The translations under genes were made by a program, and so were the position numbers. Below the pieces are notes generated by a model. That model made no database searches and was not told where the DNA came from. It saw only the letters and a program-made list of their open reading frames with translations. Positions 34,322 to 43,613 of a stretch of 64,000 nucleotides of DNA are shown one piece after another (position 1 is the stretch's first letter; the number at the start of each line of letters is the position of its first letter). This stretch comes from Saccharophagus degradans 2-40 (GTDB lineage Bacteria; Pseudomonadota; Gammaproteobacteria; Pseudomonadales; Cellvibrionaceae): NCBI RefSeq assembly GCF_000013665.1, contig NC_007912.1:1722501-1786500 (forward strand), read 5' to 3'.

Positions 34322-35635
34322 TTAGGTAAGTGTTTTAAAGACGGGCTTTTCGAAAGTAATGAGTTGTTGGAAAAGTGAAGGCGAGTTCGCTGTTGCACCT
34401 TTTTCACCTTCTTTAGTCACATAAGTGCTTAGTTGAATGTTTAATCGGTCTATTTGATAAATAACCTCGCGCATCATCATTAAAGAATCTTCAACTTCGC
34501 GGTAAGCGCTTTTAATTTTCTCTTCTCGCACCTGCTCTACCCAGCGAATGTACGCAAGATTAATCAACCCAGATTGAGTGACAGATTGATGGATATGTAA
34601 ATAGCCTTTTTGCATAGCGACCAAGCGCGGGCCTTTGGATGATTTAGCAAATTCACTAATCAATTTGAATGCGCATGCTAGATAATCGGAAATATATTTG
34701 TGGCATGCAATTACCTCGGCCACAGCATCTGCAATATTGTTTTCGTTAATTACGGTGTGGTCTGTGCGCGAGCAGCAGCGAATGCTGGCAACAAAAATAT
34801 CAGAAAAATTGCCAAAGTGGGCGCGGCTGTTCATTTGTATTATAGGTACAACATCCGCCAGAGTGCGGCCCAAGGGTTTAAAAAACTTGGCATAGTTTGC
34901 GTAGGTGCCATCGAGAAGCGCAAGGATTTGCCCCAAAGGGGCTAACTGGGCGGCTAGTTTTGAACTAGGAAACCCTGTGCCATCTAGGTTTTCGTGGTGT
35001 TCTAATACACCGCGGGCGCAATCGGCGCTGAGACCTTCGAGGGCCTCCACAATCTTTTGGCTAATAATGGGGTGGGATTGCAGTTGCCGCCATTGCTCGG
35101 GCGTGAGTTTTTCGTTACTAGTAAGAATTTTGGGGTCGATATGTAGCAACCCTAAATCGCGACATACTGCAGCGGTAAAGCTTTGATAAATATCTGGGTC
35201 CTGTTTACCTGACTTCTTTTCTATTAACGCCGTAAACCAACTCACAAATAGCGTTTGATCGAATTGGTTGGGGTATTGGTAGCGCAATACTGTAAGTTTC
35301 TGGCGAATGATGTCATAGCTAAATGCAAACTCGCAGCAGTCTCGCAGCAACGTACCCAAGTTGGACTCTAAATACACCTCGAACAACGAGTTGTCATCGC
35401 ACATATAATCTGTGATGTGCTGATAAAGATCATCGACGCTAAGCTCAGACTCGATGGCAATAGAGGATTCAATAGGCTTTAGCAGTTTGAACTTTAATAT
35501 TCTTTCAGATGACGTTGAGTCTATTTGTGCGCCACTCGCCACAATCGTTTGGCCATGCTGGTTGCAAATATTCTCTGTCGCTACAACACCGTGGTCTTCG
35601 CTAACGCTGGCGATGTGTTCTTTGTAGAAATCCAT
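34322..35635 (-). CDS. degenerate HD-GYP domain protein
   Basis: A 437-aa soluble protein with an N-terminal DUF3391-like region (about 1-95) and an HD-GYP-type domain (about 110-290). Conserved parts are LTPEQWRQLQSHP, HHENLDGTGFP and ALLDGTYA. The usual LLHDIGK is replaced by VCRDLGLL, and the first conserved His of the domain is not found, so metal-dependent c-di-GMP hydrolysis is doubtful. It may be a c-di-GMP sensor or partner. It lies divergent from a histidine kinase and EAL regulator, which fits a second-messenger role. Confidence 0.75.
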   Translation of the reverse strand: MDFYKEHIASVSEDHGVVATENICNQHGQTIVASGAQIDSTSSERILKFKLLKPIESSIAIESELSVDDLYQHITDYMCDDNSLFEVYLESNLGTLLRDCCEFAFSYDIIRQKLTVLRYQYPNQFDQTLFVSWFTALIEKKSGKQDPDIYQSFTAAVCRDLGLLHIDPKILTSNEKLTPEQWRQLQSHPIISQKIVEALEGLSADCARGVLEHHENLDGTGFPSSKLAAQLAPLGQILALLDGTYANYAKFFKPLGRTLADVVPIIQMNSRAHFGNFSDIFVASIRCCSRTDHTVINENNIADAVAEVIACHKYISDYLACAFKLISEFAKSSKGPRLVAMQKGYLHIHQSVTQSGLINLAYIRWVEQVREEKIKSAYREVEDSLMMMREVIYQIDRLNIQLSTYVTKEGEKGATANSPSLFQQLITFEKPVFKTLT

Positions 35636-36067
35636 AGACGAAAGAAAGTTCTTAGTTGTGGCTATTGTTTTACACGGCGTGCATGTGTAATCGTAATAAC
35701 TTGATATAAATAAACTAAGTTATTCATATAACAATATAGTCCTTATTTCGTAATTGGCGATTTTATGACGCGCAATTTGTCCAAAAATTGATAAAGACCA
35801 ACAGCTTATTCTCATTTGTTGTGGTTGGTTTGATTTGTTTGCTCTAAAAGTTATATGCTGGCAATAATATTAAACTAATCTCGCATTGAGCCTTCGGTTT
35901 TAAGGGCATTCCTTGTGGCTTGATCTATAGTTAATAATGCACGGGTGAATGGGCTGAGTTGTGCGTTATGCACCAAAAAACGCCAAAGCAAGGAGCAGAG
36001 TTGTGCACTTAAATTGATAAAGTTTGGGTAACGGTTGGTCCCACGCCGAGGATACAGGAGCAACACA
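35636..36067. promoter_or_regulatory. divergent intergenic region with inverted repeat
   Basis: About 430 bp between the HD-GYP and histidine kinase genes. An inverted repeat AATAACTT (35695-35702) with AAGTTATT (35717-35724), 14-nt spacer, is placed upstream of the HD-GYP gene and could be an operator. A minus-strand frame at 35875-36147 crosses into the kinase start and is judged spurious. Confidence 0.4.
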
Positions 36068-37669
36068 TTGTCAGCATTACTTGGGGTAACCCCAGAGCTT
36101 AAAGAAAGAATAAGAGGGCATTCTACTCTCCGGCGATTTTTGGTCATTGTGGTTACATTGTCTATCGCTTTTCCCGCGGTAATGTCGGGCGCGTTTCTAA
36201 TCTATCAAAATTACCAGCGAACCCTAGAACTAGACAGTAAAGAAGCGGCGATGAATTACGCTGATTTGCTGCAAGCGGGTATGACTATGCCGCTGTGGGA
36301 AGTTGCGCCTTCTTTAGGGCAGCCCGTAATAGATTCACTGCGTTTAGACCCATCCATCGTTGCAATTGATGTAGTTGATCAGCAAGGCAACACCTTTCTT
36401 TCGTATCACAACCCTAAAATAGATGAAGGTTTTGGGGTAATTCAATTTCAGCGGGCTATTGAATATCAAAACAGTATTATCGGTGAGTTAAATTTCACTT
36501 ATAGCTTGGCGGATGCGCAGCGGCAGGCAACAAAAGACTCTGAGCTACTGCTAATCGTTATCGCAATTCAGTTACTCTTCTCGCTAGCTTGTTTAAGTTA
36601 TTTTCTAAACCAGCGTGTTATTTCCCCCCTCAATAAGTTGGAAAAAGCAGCGGCAGGTATTGCGGGCGGTGATTTACGTACTTCTGTGCCGCAATTGTCG
36701 GGTGATGAGTTTGGTTCTTTATCGCGCCAATTAGAAACTATGCGCTGGTCGTTAGAGCGGTCATTTACCCATATGGAAGACCGAGTGGCAGAGCGAACTG
36801 CCGAGTTGGTAGAGCTAAACAAAGAGCTTAACTCAACCGTAGAACAATTAAATGCCACACAGGGCAACCTAGTTCAATCCGAAAAGCTTGCTGCTCTTGG
36901 CTCGTTGGTTGCCGGGGTGGCGCATGAGCTAAACACTCCTATTGGCAACGGTTTGACAGTAGCCTCTACGCTAAATGACAGCACTAAACGCGTTAAAAAA
37001 ATGATGGAAGAAGGTATAACTAAAAATGCCCTACAAGACTTTCTTGAAGAAGCCGAGGAAGGGTCTGGTTTAGTGTGTAAAAGCCTTGAGCGCGCATCGG
37101 AGTTGGTGAATAGTTTTAAACAGGTTGCTGTAGATCGAACAAGTGCCCAGCGCCGCTGTTTTGATATGCTGGAAATGCTTAACGAAACACGTATGACTCT
37201 TTCGCCAACACTCAAAAAGACGCCATACCAAGTCGAAGTAGATTGCCCCAGAGATATCATGTTAGATAGCTACCCAGGCCCTTTAGGTCAGGTGATAACC
37301 AATCTTATTAACAACTCTATTGTGCATGGCTTTGATGGACGAGAATTTGGTTGTATTCGTATAGTATGCAGAAAAGACGAAAACGATATGCTGCGTTTAA
37401 TTGTGGAAGATGATGGTAAGGGGATTGCCGAAGAGCACATTAATAGAATTTTCGACCCGTTTTTTACCACCAAGCTGGGCGAGGGGGGTAACGGGCTAGG
37501 GATGCATATTTTACATAATATAGTAACGGGTATGATGGGCGGCCAAGTCGTTGTAGAATCAAAAGTAAACGTAGGCACCAAATTTACAATAACAATGCCT
37601 GCAGTCTCTCCAAATTACGATCACGCTAACGACGGCACTGGCGGAGGATTTAAAGTTAATGTCCGATAA
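36068..37669 (+). CDS. membrane sensor histidine kinase
   Basis: A 533-aa kinase. Two membrane helices (about 28-48 and 165-185) flank a periplasmic sensor domain; then HAMP (about 190-240), a coiled coil, H box VAHELNTPIGN with the phospho-His near residue 290, N box NLINNSIVHGF, G1 EDDGKGI, F box FDPFFTTK and G2 GNGLGMHI. A TTG start at 36068 is chosen because GGAG lies 7 nt upstream, and it removes 11 residues from the longest frame. It overlaps the next gene by 11 nt, so the two form a kinase-regulator pair. Confidence 0.86.
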   Translation: MSALLGVTPELKERIRGHSTLRRFLVIVVTLSIAFPAVMSGAFLIYQNYQRTLELDSKEAAMNYADLLQAGMTMPLWEVAPSLGQPVIDSLRLDPSIVAIDVVDQQGNTFLSYHNPKIDEGFGVIQFQRAIEYQNSIIGELNFTYSLADAQRQATKDSELLLIVIAIQLLFSLACLSYFLNQRVISPLNKLEKAAAGIAGGDLRTSVPQLSGDEFGSLSRQLETMRWSLERSFTHMEDRVAERTAELVELNKELNSTVEQLNATQGNLVQSEKLAALGSLVAGVAHELNTPIGNGLTVASTLNDSTKRVKKMMEEGITKNALQDFLEEAEEGSGLVCKSLERASELVNSFKQVAVDRTSAQRRCFDMLEMLNETRMTLSPTLKKTPYQVEVDCPRDIMLDSYPGPLGQVITNLINNSIVHGFDGREFGCIRIVCRKDENDMLRLIVEDDGKGIAEEHINRIFDPFFTTKLGEGGNGLGMHILHNIVTGMMGGQVVVESKVNVGTKFTITMPAVSPNYDHANDGTGGGFKVNVR

Positions 37670-39899
37670 AAATGGGAACGAATTGTTTTCTTTTGCCGAG
37701 GAGCCGGTAGAAGAAAAGAAACAGCGGGAAGATTATTGTTGGTGGGTGCTAATCATTGATGATGAAAAGGGCGTTCACTCTGCCACAGAGTTTGCCCTAA
37801 AAAATACCCAAATAATGGATAGACCACTCAAGTTTTTACATGCTATGAGTGCTGCAGAAGGCATAAAAATACTTGAAGAAAATAAAAATATTGCCGTAAT
37901 AATGCTAGATGTGGTTATGGAAACCCCAAATGCTGGATTGGATATGGTTGCGATTATTCGCGACAAAATGGATATTCGCGACACCCGTATTATTCTGCGC
38001 ACTGGGCAGCCAAACCAAGCCCCAGAAATAGAAGTTATTCGCGATTACGACATTAATGACTACAAATTAAAATCTGAACTCACCCAGTCAAAATTATTCG
38101 CGGCGCTAACTACCGCGATTCGCTCGTACAAACAAATTCGCATGATAGAAGCCGGCCGCAAGGGCTTGGATATGATTGTGCGGTCCAGCTCTGAACTGCT
38201 CACTAAAAATGGTATTCACGCCTTTGCTCAAGGGGTTATTGTGCACTTGGCTGGCCTGTTAGATATTCCCGCCGAAGGCTTAATTTGCGTGCGGCGTCAG
38301 CAAAGTGACACAGGCTCCGAATCTAAAATTATAGCTGCAGCAGGGCACTATTGTCTGTTAGTTGATCACCCTCTTGAAGATCTTTCAGAAAGTGGGGCAA
38401 GAACATTACTGGATACATGTTTAGATAAGAAAAGTAATCAGTTTGGCGTGGACGGGGTAGCGCTATATATCGGCAGTGATACCCGCGGCGATATGAGCGC
38501 GTTTATATCCAGCGATGTAGACATCGATTCAGTTGATCAAAGTTTATTAGAAATATTCTGTAATAATATTGCCGCGTGCGCAGATAACTTAATGCTATTG
38601 GAACGGCTAAGTAGTCATGCTTATTTTGACATTTTGGTTGGCCTGCCTAATAGAACCGCGCTTATTCAAAAAATAGATGAGCTTGTTGAAGACGATAGCT
38701 TACCAGAGCTTTATTTGGCGCTTGTAGATATTGATAACTTTGCTGAGCTCAATGCTGCCCTCGGCAAAGATTATTGCGACGAGCTATTGCGAGAAATTGG
38801 TTTGCGCTTGCTAAACAATTTCCCTGTTACCTGCACTGTGGCGCGAATAGCGGCAGATGTTTTTGCTGTGCTAGGCCCTAAAGACCATGTAAAGCCTATG
38901 GCAATAAGTGAGGTGTTTAACAAGCCATTTAAAGTGCGAGATAACGATCAGGTGTTGTCTGTCACTTCTGGAATAGTCCCGTTAACAGAAATGTCTGAGG
39001 GCGGTGGGCAAGCTATTAAAGAAGGTAGTATTGTACTTAAGTCTGCCAAAGCTATTCGCCGCGGCGAAGTGGTTATGTTTAACCGAAAAATGGTTGAAAA
39101 GGCTACTCAACATGTGGAAATGTTGCGGGAACTGCGCGAAGCGTTCGATAGCGGCAAACTGTATCTCGCTTATCAACCTAAATTTGATATTAAAACATTG
39201 GATGTTGTGGGATTGGAAGCGCTGCTGCGCTGGGAGAACAAACATGGTGTGATGGTGCCGCCCCAGCGTTTTATCCCGCTTGCCGAGAAATCCGGTCTGA
39301 TTGTAAGAATGGGGGAGTGGGTTATGGAAAATGCAATTGCAGAATTACATAAAGTACGCTCTTCCGGCTGGAATGATCTGAAAATGGGGGTAAATTTTTC
39401 CGTAGCGCAGTTACGCCACCCAGAAATACTTGACGCTCTACGCGAATTGATAGACAGGGTACAAGTTGACCCAAATTTGGTTGACTTAGAAATTACCGAA
39501 ACCATTGCCATGGATGATGTGAAAGGCAATATGGAAGTGTTGACCCGTATTAAAGATATTGGCTTTGAGTTATCTGTTGATGATTTCGGTACCGGTTTTT
39601 CTTCGTTAAGCTATTTGCAAAAAATGCCATTTGATAACTTAAAAGTAGATCAATCGTTTGTTCAGACTTCCGACACGCCAAGTGGACGAAAAATTGTAGA
39701 AATGATTGTAAACCTAGGGCAAACACTTGGTATGAATGTCATTGCAGAGGGTGTTGAAACACGTGAACAGCTGGACTTACTTCGCGAGCTAGGTTGTCAG
39801 CAGGTGCAAGGTTATTTGTTGGCTAAACCCATGTCGTGTGACGAACTTACAACTTGGCTGGCTAGTTTTAAAACGCAGGGTATTACATTAGACGGTTAG
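37659..39899 (+). CDS. response regulator with REC, DUF3369, GGDEF and EAL domains
   Basis: A 746-aa regulator. REC domain (about 28-155) with IIDDE, phospho-Asp in IMLDVVME and Lys in DYKLKSEL; DUF3369 (about 160-310); a GGDEF domain whose active site reads AADVF and is therefore not a cyclase; and an EAL domain (about 490-740) with EALLRW, ITETIAMDD, DDFGTGFSSL and AEGVETREQ, all needed for c-di-GMP hydrolysis. It is predicted to be a phosphodiesterase controlled by the kinase encoded upstream, with which it overlaps. Confidence 0.9.
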   Translation: MSDKNGNELFSFAEEPVEEKKQREDYCWWVLIIDDEKGVHSATEFALKNTQIMDRPLKFLHAMSAAEGIKILEENKNIAVIMLDVVMETPNAGLDMVAIIRDKMDIRDTRIILRTGQPNQAPEIEVIRDYDINDYKLKSELTQSKLFAALTTAIRSYKQIRMIEAGRKGLDMIVRSSSELLTKNGIHAFAQGVIVHLAGLLDIPAEGLICVRRQQSDTGSESKIIAAAGHYCLLVDHPLEDLSESGARTLLDTCLDKKSNQFGVDGVALYIGSDTRGDMSAFISSDVDIDSVDQSLLEIFCNNIAACADNLMLLERLSSHAYFDILVGLPNRTALIQKIDELVEDDSLPELYLALVDIDNFAELNAALGKDYCDELLREIGLRLLNNFPVTCTVARIAADVFAVLGPKDHVKPMAISEVFNKPFKVRDNDQVLSVTSGIVPLTEMSEGGGQAIKEGSIVLKSAKAIRRGEVVMFNRKMVEKATQHVEMLRELREAFDSGKLYLAYQPKFDIKTLDVVGLEALLRWENKHGVMVPPQRFIPLAEKSGLIVRMGEWVMENAIAELHKVRSSGWNDLKMGVNFSVAQLRHPEILDALRELIDRVQVDPNLVDLEITETIAMDDVKGNMEVLTRIKDIGFELSVDDFGTGFSSLSYLQKMPFDNLKVDQSFVQTSDTPSGRKIVEMIVNLGQTLGMNVIAEGVETREQLDLLRELGCQQVQGYLLAKPMSCDELTTWLASFKTQGITLDG

Positions 39900-39920
39900 T
39901 CTTGGCGTGTGTGGTGCCAT

Positions 39921-39952
39921 CCCAAACCAATTAGAATTTTAATTGGTTTGGG
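39921..39952. terminator. perfect 13-bp inverted repeat at the pilU 3' end
   Basis: CCCAAACCAATTA (39921-39933), 6-nt loop, TAATTGGTTTGGG (39940-39952). It lies between convergent genes and includes the pilU stop codon and its last codons. There is no long U-tract, but the stem is strong enough to separate the two transcripts. Confidence 0.55.
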
Positions 39953-41124
39953 TCGTCTTCTTCAGGCTCTTCTATTTCCTCTAAACTTAGTTCGCCAAAA
40001 CTTGTTGGCGCAGCTTTTTCTACCACTTCTTTTACTTCCTTCTCTGTTGGCGCAGCGTCGCCTTGTGAGAGTTTTATTCTTAAGCGTAAATTGTTGGGCG
40101 AATCTGCATTGCTCATGGCTTCTTCATGCGTAATTTTGCCCGCTGCGTGCAGTTTAAATAACGCCGCATCAAAGGTTTGCATGCCAAGGTTTTCAGATTT
40201 CTCCATTATCTCTTTAATTTCTTCAAACCTATTTTTTAGTATTAATTCTTGAATTGTTTTTGTTCCCAACAAAACCTCAATTGCTGCACAGCGCTTGCCA
40301 TCAACCGTAGGGATTAGCCGTTGCGAGACAATGGCGCGAATGTTTTGCGAAAGCCCCAAAATAAGCTGTGGCCTACGCTCCTCTGGGAACAGGTTGATAA
40401 TACGCTCTAGCGCTTGGTTGGCGTTATTTGCGTGTAAAGTGGATATGGCCAAGTGGCCGGTTTCGGCAAACTCCAGTGCGTGCTCCATAGTTTCGCGGTC
40501 GCGAATTTCGCCAATTAGGATAACGTCGGGTGCTTGCCTAAGCGTATTTTTTAAAGCGTTGCGAAAGCTGCGCGTATCAACACCCACCTCGCGCTGGTTA
40601 ATCACACTTTTTTTGTGTTTATGTACATACTCTACTGGGTCTTCAATTGTAATAATATGGCCGCCGTGGTTGGCATTGCGGTGGTCGATAAGCGCCGCGA
40701 GTGAAGTCGATTTACCCGAACCTGTGCCACCCACAAACAGCACTAGCCCGCGCTTATTCATAATGACGTCTTTTAATATTTCTGGCAGCCCAAGGTTGTC
40801 GAATTGGGGAATGTCGGTATTAATATTGCGCGCAACAATTGACACTTCATTGCGCTGTTTAAAAATATTAATACGAAAGCGCCCAACGCCAGGTATTGAT
40901 ACCGCAAGGTTCATTTCAAGCTCATGGCTAAACTGCTCGCGTTGTTCGGCATCCATAATTGCATTGGCTATGGCTTCGATTTCGCCGCCTTTAAACGGTT
41001 GTTGGGTTAGCGGCTTAAGCGTGCCTTGAAACTTGGCGCAGGGCGGGGCGCCGGTACTTAAGTAAAGGTCCGATCCGTCTTTTTGAGCCAGTATTTTTAA
41101 GTAGCTGTCTATTGGTGTGCCCAT
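39931..41124 (-). CDS. pilU: twitching motility ATPase PilU (PilT family)
   Basis: A 397-aa hexameric ATPase that assists pilus retraction. It begins MGTPIDSYLKILAQKDGSDLYLSTGAPP, the PilU-type N-domain, with Walker A GGTGSGKST, Asp box TIEDPVEYVH, Walker B DVILIGEIRD and His box STLHANNANQ. The acidic C-terminal tail (LEEIEEPEEDD) is typical of PilU rather than PilT. ATG at 41124, just after GAGGGC, is preferred over the frame from 41229. No pilT is adjacent here, unlike Pseudomonas. Confidence 0.88.
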   Translation of the reverse strand: MGTPIDSYLKILAQKDGSDLYLSTGAPPCAKFQGTLKPLTQQPFKGGEIEAIANAIMDAEQREQFSHELEMNLAVSIPGVGRFRINIFKQRNEVSIVARNINTDIPQFDNLGLPEILKDVIMNKRGLVLFVGGTGSGKSTSLAALIDHRNANHGGHIITIEDPVEYVHKHKKSVINQREVGVDTRSFRNALKNTLRQAPDVILIGEIRDRETMEHALEFAETGHLAISTLHANNANQALERIINLFPEERRPQLILGLSQNIRAIVSQRLIPTVDGKRCAAIEVLLGTKTIQELILKNRFEEIKEIMEKSENLGMQTFDAALFKLHAAGKITHEEAMSNADSPNNLRLRIKLSQGDAAPTEKEVKEVVEKAAPTSFGELSLEEIEEPEEDDPNQLKF

Positions 41125-41367
41125 TGTGCCCTCGAATGCATGTCTATTTGGCCTAATAACGTTAGGCATGTAACAAACAGTATAGATGGGCAAATTGGGC
41201 TGGGGGTAAATTAAGGATAACTGCGTCACAGAGTGACAAGAGTTGATTTAGGCCAAAACAGCCGTGTTTTAGTAAAGCGTGTGCTTGTATTTAGCCGTGT
41301 GCAAAGTACAATGCGCGGCTCACTATTTGTACAGAATTCAGTCACTTATTAAACCAGAAGAAACCCT

Positions 41368-42690
41368 ATGGCTACAGAGTTGTTATCCCCCGCAGGAACC
41401 CTTAAAAGCATGCGCTACGCCTTCGCCTATGGTGCAGATGCCGTGTATGCCGGCCAACCGCGCTACAGCCTGCGTGTGCGCAATAACGAGTTTAATAAGA
41501 TAGAAAACCTTGCCTTGGCGGTAGATGAGGCGCATCAGCAGGGCAAGAAGTTTTACCTAGCCAGTAACCTTTCGCCCCACAACGATAAAGTGCGTACCTA
41601 TATACGCGATTTAGAGCCTGTTATCGCCATGAAGCCAGATGCGCTAATCATGGCAGACCCAGGCCTGATTATGCTGGTGCGTGAGCAGTGGCCAGATCAG
41701 CCTATCCACCTAAGTGTGCAAGCGAATGCGGTTAACTACGCCACGGTTAAGTTTTGGGCTAAGCAAGGCATAGAGCGGGTAATTTTATCTCGCGAGCTGT
41801 CTATCGACGAAATAATCGATATTAGCCAAGAATGCCCAGATACCGAAATTGAAGTATTTGTGCACGGCGCGCTGTGTATTGCTTATTCTGGCCGTTGTTT
41901 GCTTTCTGGCTACATGACCCATCGCGACTCCAACCAAGGTGCTTGCACTAACTCCTGTCGCTGGGAATATAACTCCCACGAAGCTAAAGAGAACGAGCTA
42001 GGTGATTTGATTGCCGTGGACACCAGCTCACAGCCACAGGCGTGGACGCCCGATGAAGTGCAACCGGTGCTGCTACAGGAAAAAAGTCGCCCCGGTGAAT
42101 ATATGCCTGCCTATGAAGATGAGCATGGCACTTACATTATGAACTCCAAAGATTTACGCGCAGTGCAACACGTAGAGCGTTTAGTGAAAATGGGCGTTCA
42201 CTCATTAAAAATTGAAGGTCGTACTAAATCTCACTACTACGTTGCGCGCACCGCACAGGTGTATCGCAAAGCAATCGATGCCGCCGAAGCCGGTATTCCA
42301 TTTGATATGAACCTTATGCGCGAGCTAGAGCATTTGGCAAACCGAGGCTACACCGAAGGCTTTTACCGCCGCCACGCGCCCAGCGAATATCAAAACTACG
42401 AAAAAGGCGTTTCGAATAACCCAGCGCAGCAATTCGTGGGCGAAGCCACGGGCTACGATAAAACCAACGGCTGGCTAACCATAGAAGCGAAAAACAAATT
42501 CTCGCAAGGTGACCAAGTTGAGCTGATCACACCTAAGGGTAATATCCCGTTTGTAGTGGGCGACATAGCGAACAAAAAAGGCCAAAGTGTTGATTCTGCG
42601 CCTGGCTCTGGTCACATTGTGCGCTTGCCGCTAGAAGGCTTAGATTTAGGCGAAGATGGCGGCTACGCTATGTTAATGCGCCACTTATAA
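41368..42690 (+). CDS. trhP: tRNA 5-hydroxyuridine modification protein TrhP (peptidase U32 family)
   Basis: A 440-aa U32-family protein very close to E. coli YegQ/TrhP over its length: ELLSPAGTLKSMRYAFAYGADAVYAG, LSVQANAVNYATVKFW, the Cys cluster region GRCLLSGY...GACTNSCRWEY, and MGVHSLKIEGRTKS. In E. coli it is needed for prephenate-dependent ho5U34 formation in tRNA. It is a single gene, flanked by convergent pot genes. Confidence 0.92.
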   Translation: MATELLSPAGTLKSMRYAFAYGADAVYAGQPRYSLRVRNNEFNKIENLALAVDEAHQQGKKFYLASNLSPHNDKVRTYIRDLEPVIAMKPDALIMADPGLIMLVREQWPDQPIHLSVQANAVNYATVKFWAKQGIERVILSRELSIDEIIDISQECPDTEIEVFVHGALCIAYSGRCLLSGYMTHRDSNQGACTNSCRWEYNSHEAKENELGDLIAVDTSSQPQAWTPDEVQPVLLQEKSRPGEYMPAYEDEHGTYIMNSKDLRAVQHVERLVKMGVHSLKIEGRTKSHYYVARTAQVYRKAIDAAEAGIPFDMNLMRELEHLANRGYTEGFYRRHAPSEYQNYEKGVSNNPAQQFVGEATGYDKTNGWLTIEAKNKFSQGDQVELITPKGNIPFVVGDIANKKGQSVDSAPGSGHIVRLPLEGLDLGEDGGYAMLMRHL

Positions 42691-42713
42691 GGTTTATATT
42701 TTCAATGATTACA

Positions 42714-42735
42714 CAGCCTTGCGAGTGCAAGGCTG
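42714..42735. terminator. hairpin between trhP and potI
   Basis: CAGCCTTGC (42714-42722), loop GAGT, GCAAGGCTG (42727-42735). A 9-bp GC-rich stem in the gap between convergent genes, without a U-tract. A plausible bidirectional transcript end. Confidence 0.5.
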
Positions 42736-42800
42736 GCTCAATATGCTCCACTTTTTACAAGTGCCAAATGAGCAGTAAGTGCACCACTAATGTGTATATA

Positions 42801-43613
42801 CTACTGCTCTGCTTCTCGTCGTTTTTCCTGCCTGTGTAATACAAACCCCGATACACAAACTGCAACACTTACAAACACGACTATTAACGTGGCAAGTGCG
42901 TTAATTTCGGGGCTAACGCCAAGACGCACGCTGGAATACACCACCATAGGTAGCGTGGTGGCACCCGGGCCTGAAACAAAATTTGCCACTACCAAATCGT
43001 CGAGCGAGAGCGTAAAAGCTAATAGCCAACCGGCCAATAGTGCCGGTGCAATAAGTGGCAGCGTAATGGCGAAAAACACGGTTGCTGGTCGTGCGCCTAA
43101 ATCCTCTGCTACTTCTTCTAGCGATGGGTCCATATGGGCCAAGCGACTTTGTACAATTAACGTAACGTAAGCCATGGCAAATGTGGTGTGCGCCAAAATA
43201 ATCGTGAGCTGGCCGCGTCCTTTAGGCCAGCCTATTAAATCTTCCATAGCGATAAATAGTAGCAGCAGCGACAACCCAATAATCACTTCGGGCATAACCA
43301 TTGGCGCGGTTACAAGCATGGCTAAGTTGCGGGTGCCGCGCGATTTTTTGTAGCGCACTAATACAATAGCGGCAAGGGTACCTAGCAACACCGATAAGCT
43401 TGCTACCACTGCTGCAATTTTTACGCTTAGACCTGCAGCTTCCAACAACGCATCATTTTGCAAAAGCGCTGCATACCATTTAGTGCTAAAGCCACTCCAC
43501 ACGGTAACTAGTTTACTGGCGTTAAACGAGTACACAATTAAGCTTAAAATTGGACCGTACAAAAAAACGTAGCCCAAAATTAAAATAATAAGTAAGACGG
43601 GCATGCGACGCAT
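42801..43613 (-). CDS. potI: polyamine ABC transporter permease PotI
   Basis: A 270-aa inner-membrane permease with six helices. The EAA loop appears as LEEVAEDLGARPATVFFAITLPLIAPALLAG. It pairs with PotH to form the channel for putrescine or spermidine. ATG at 43613 shares one base with the potH stop (TAATG) and has GAGGAG upstream, so the longer frame to 43718 is rejected. Confidence 0.9.
   Translation of the reverse strand: MRRMPVLLIILILGYVFLYGPILSLIVYSFNASKLVTVWSGFSTKWYAALLQNDALLEAAGLSVKIAAVVASLSVLLGTLAAIVLVRYKKSRGTRNLAMLVTAPMVMPEVIIGLSLLLLFIAMEDLIGWPKGRGQLTIILAHTTFAMAYVTLIVQSRLAHMDPSLEEVAEDLGARPATVFFAITLPLIAPALLAGWLLAFTLSLDDLVVANFVSGPGATTLPMVVYSSVRLGVSPEINALATLIVVFVSVAVCVSGFVLHRQEKRREAEQ

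Noticed and set aside
35875..36147. 90-aa minus-strand frame between the HD-GYP and kinase genes
   Set aside because: It runs into the kinase start region on the opposite strand, shows no domain, and has no ribosome site.
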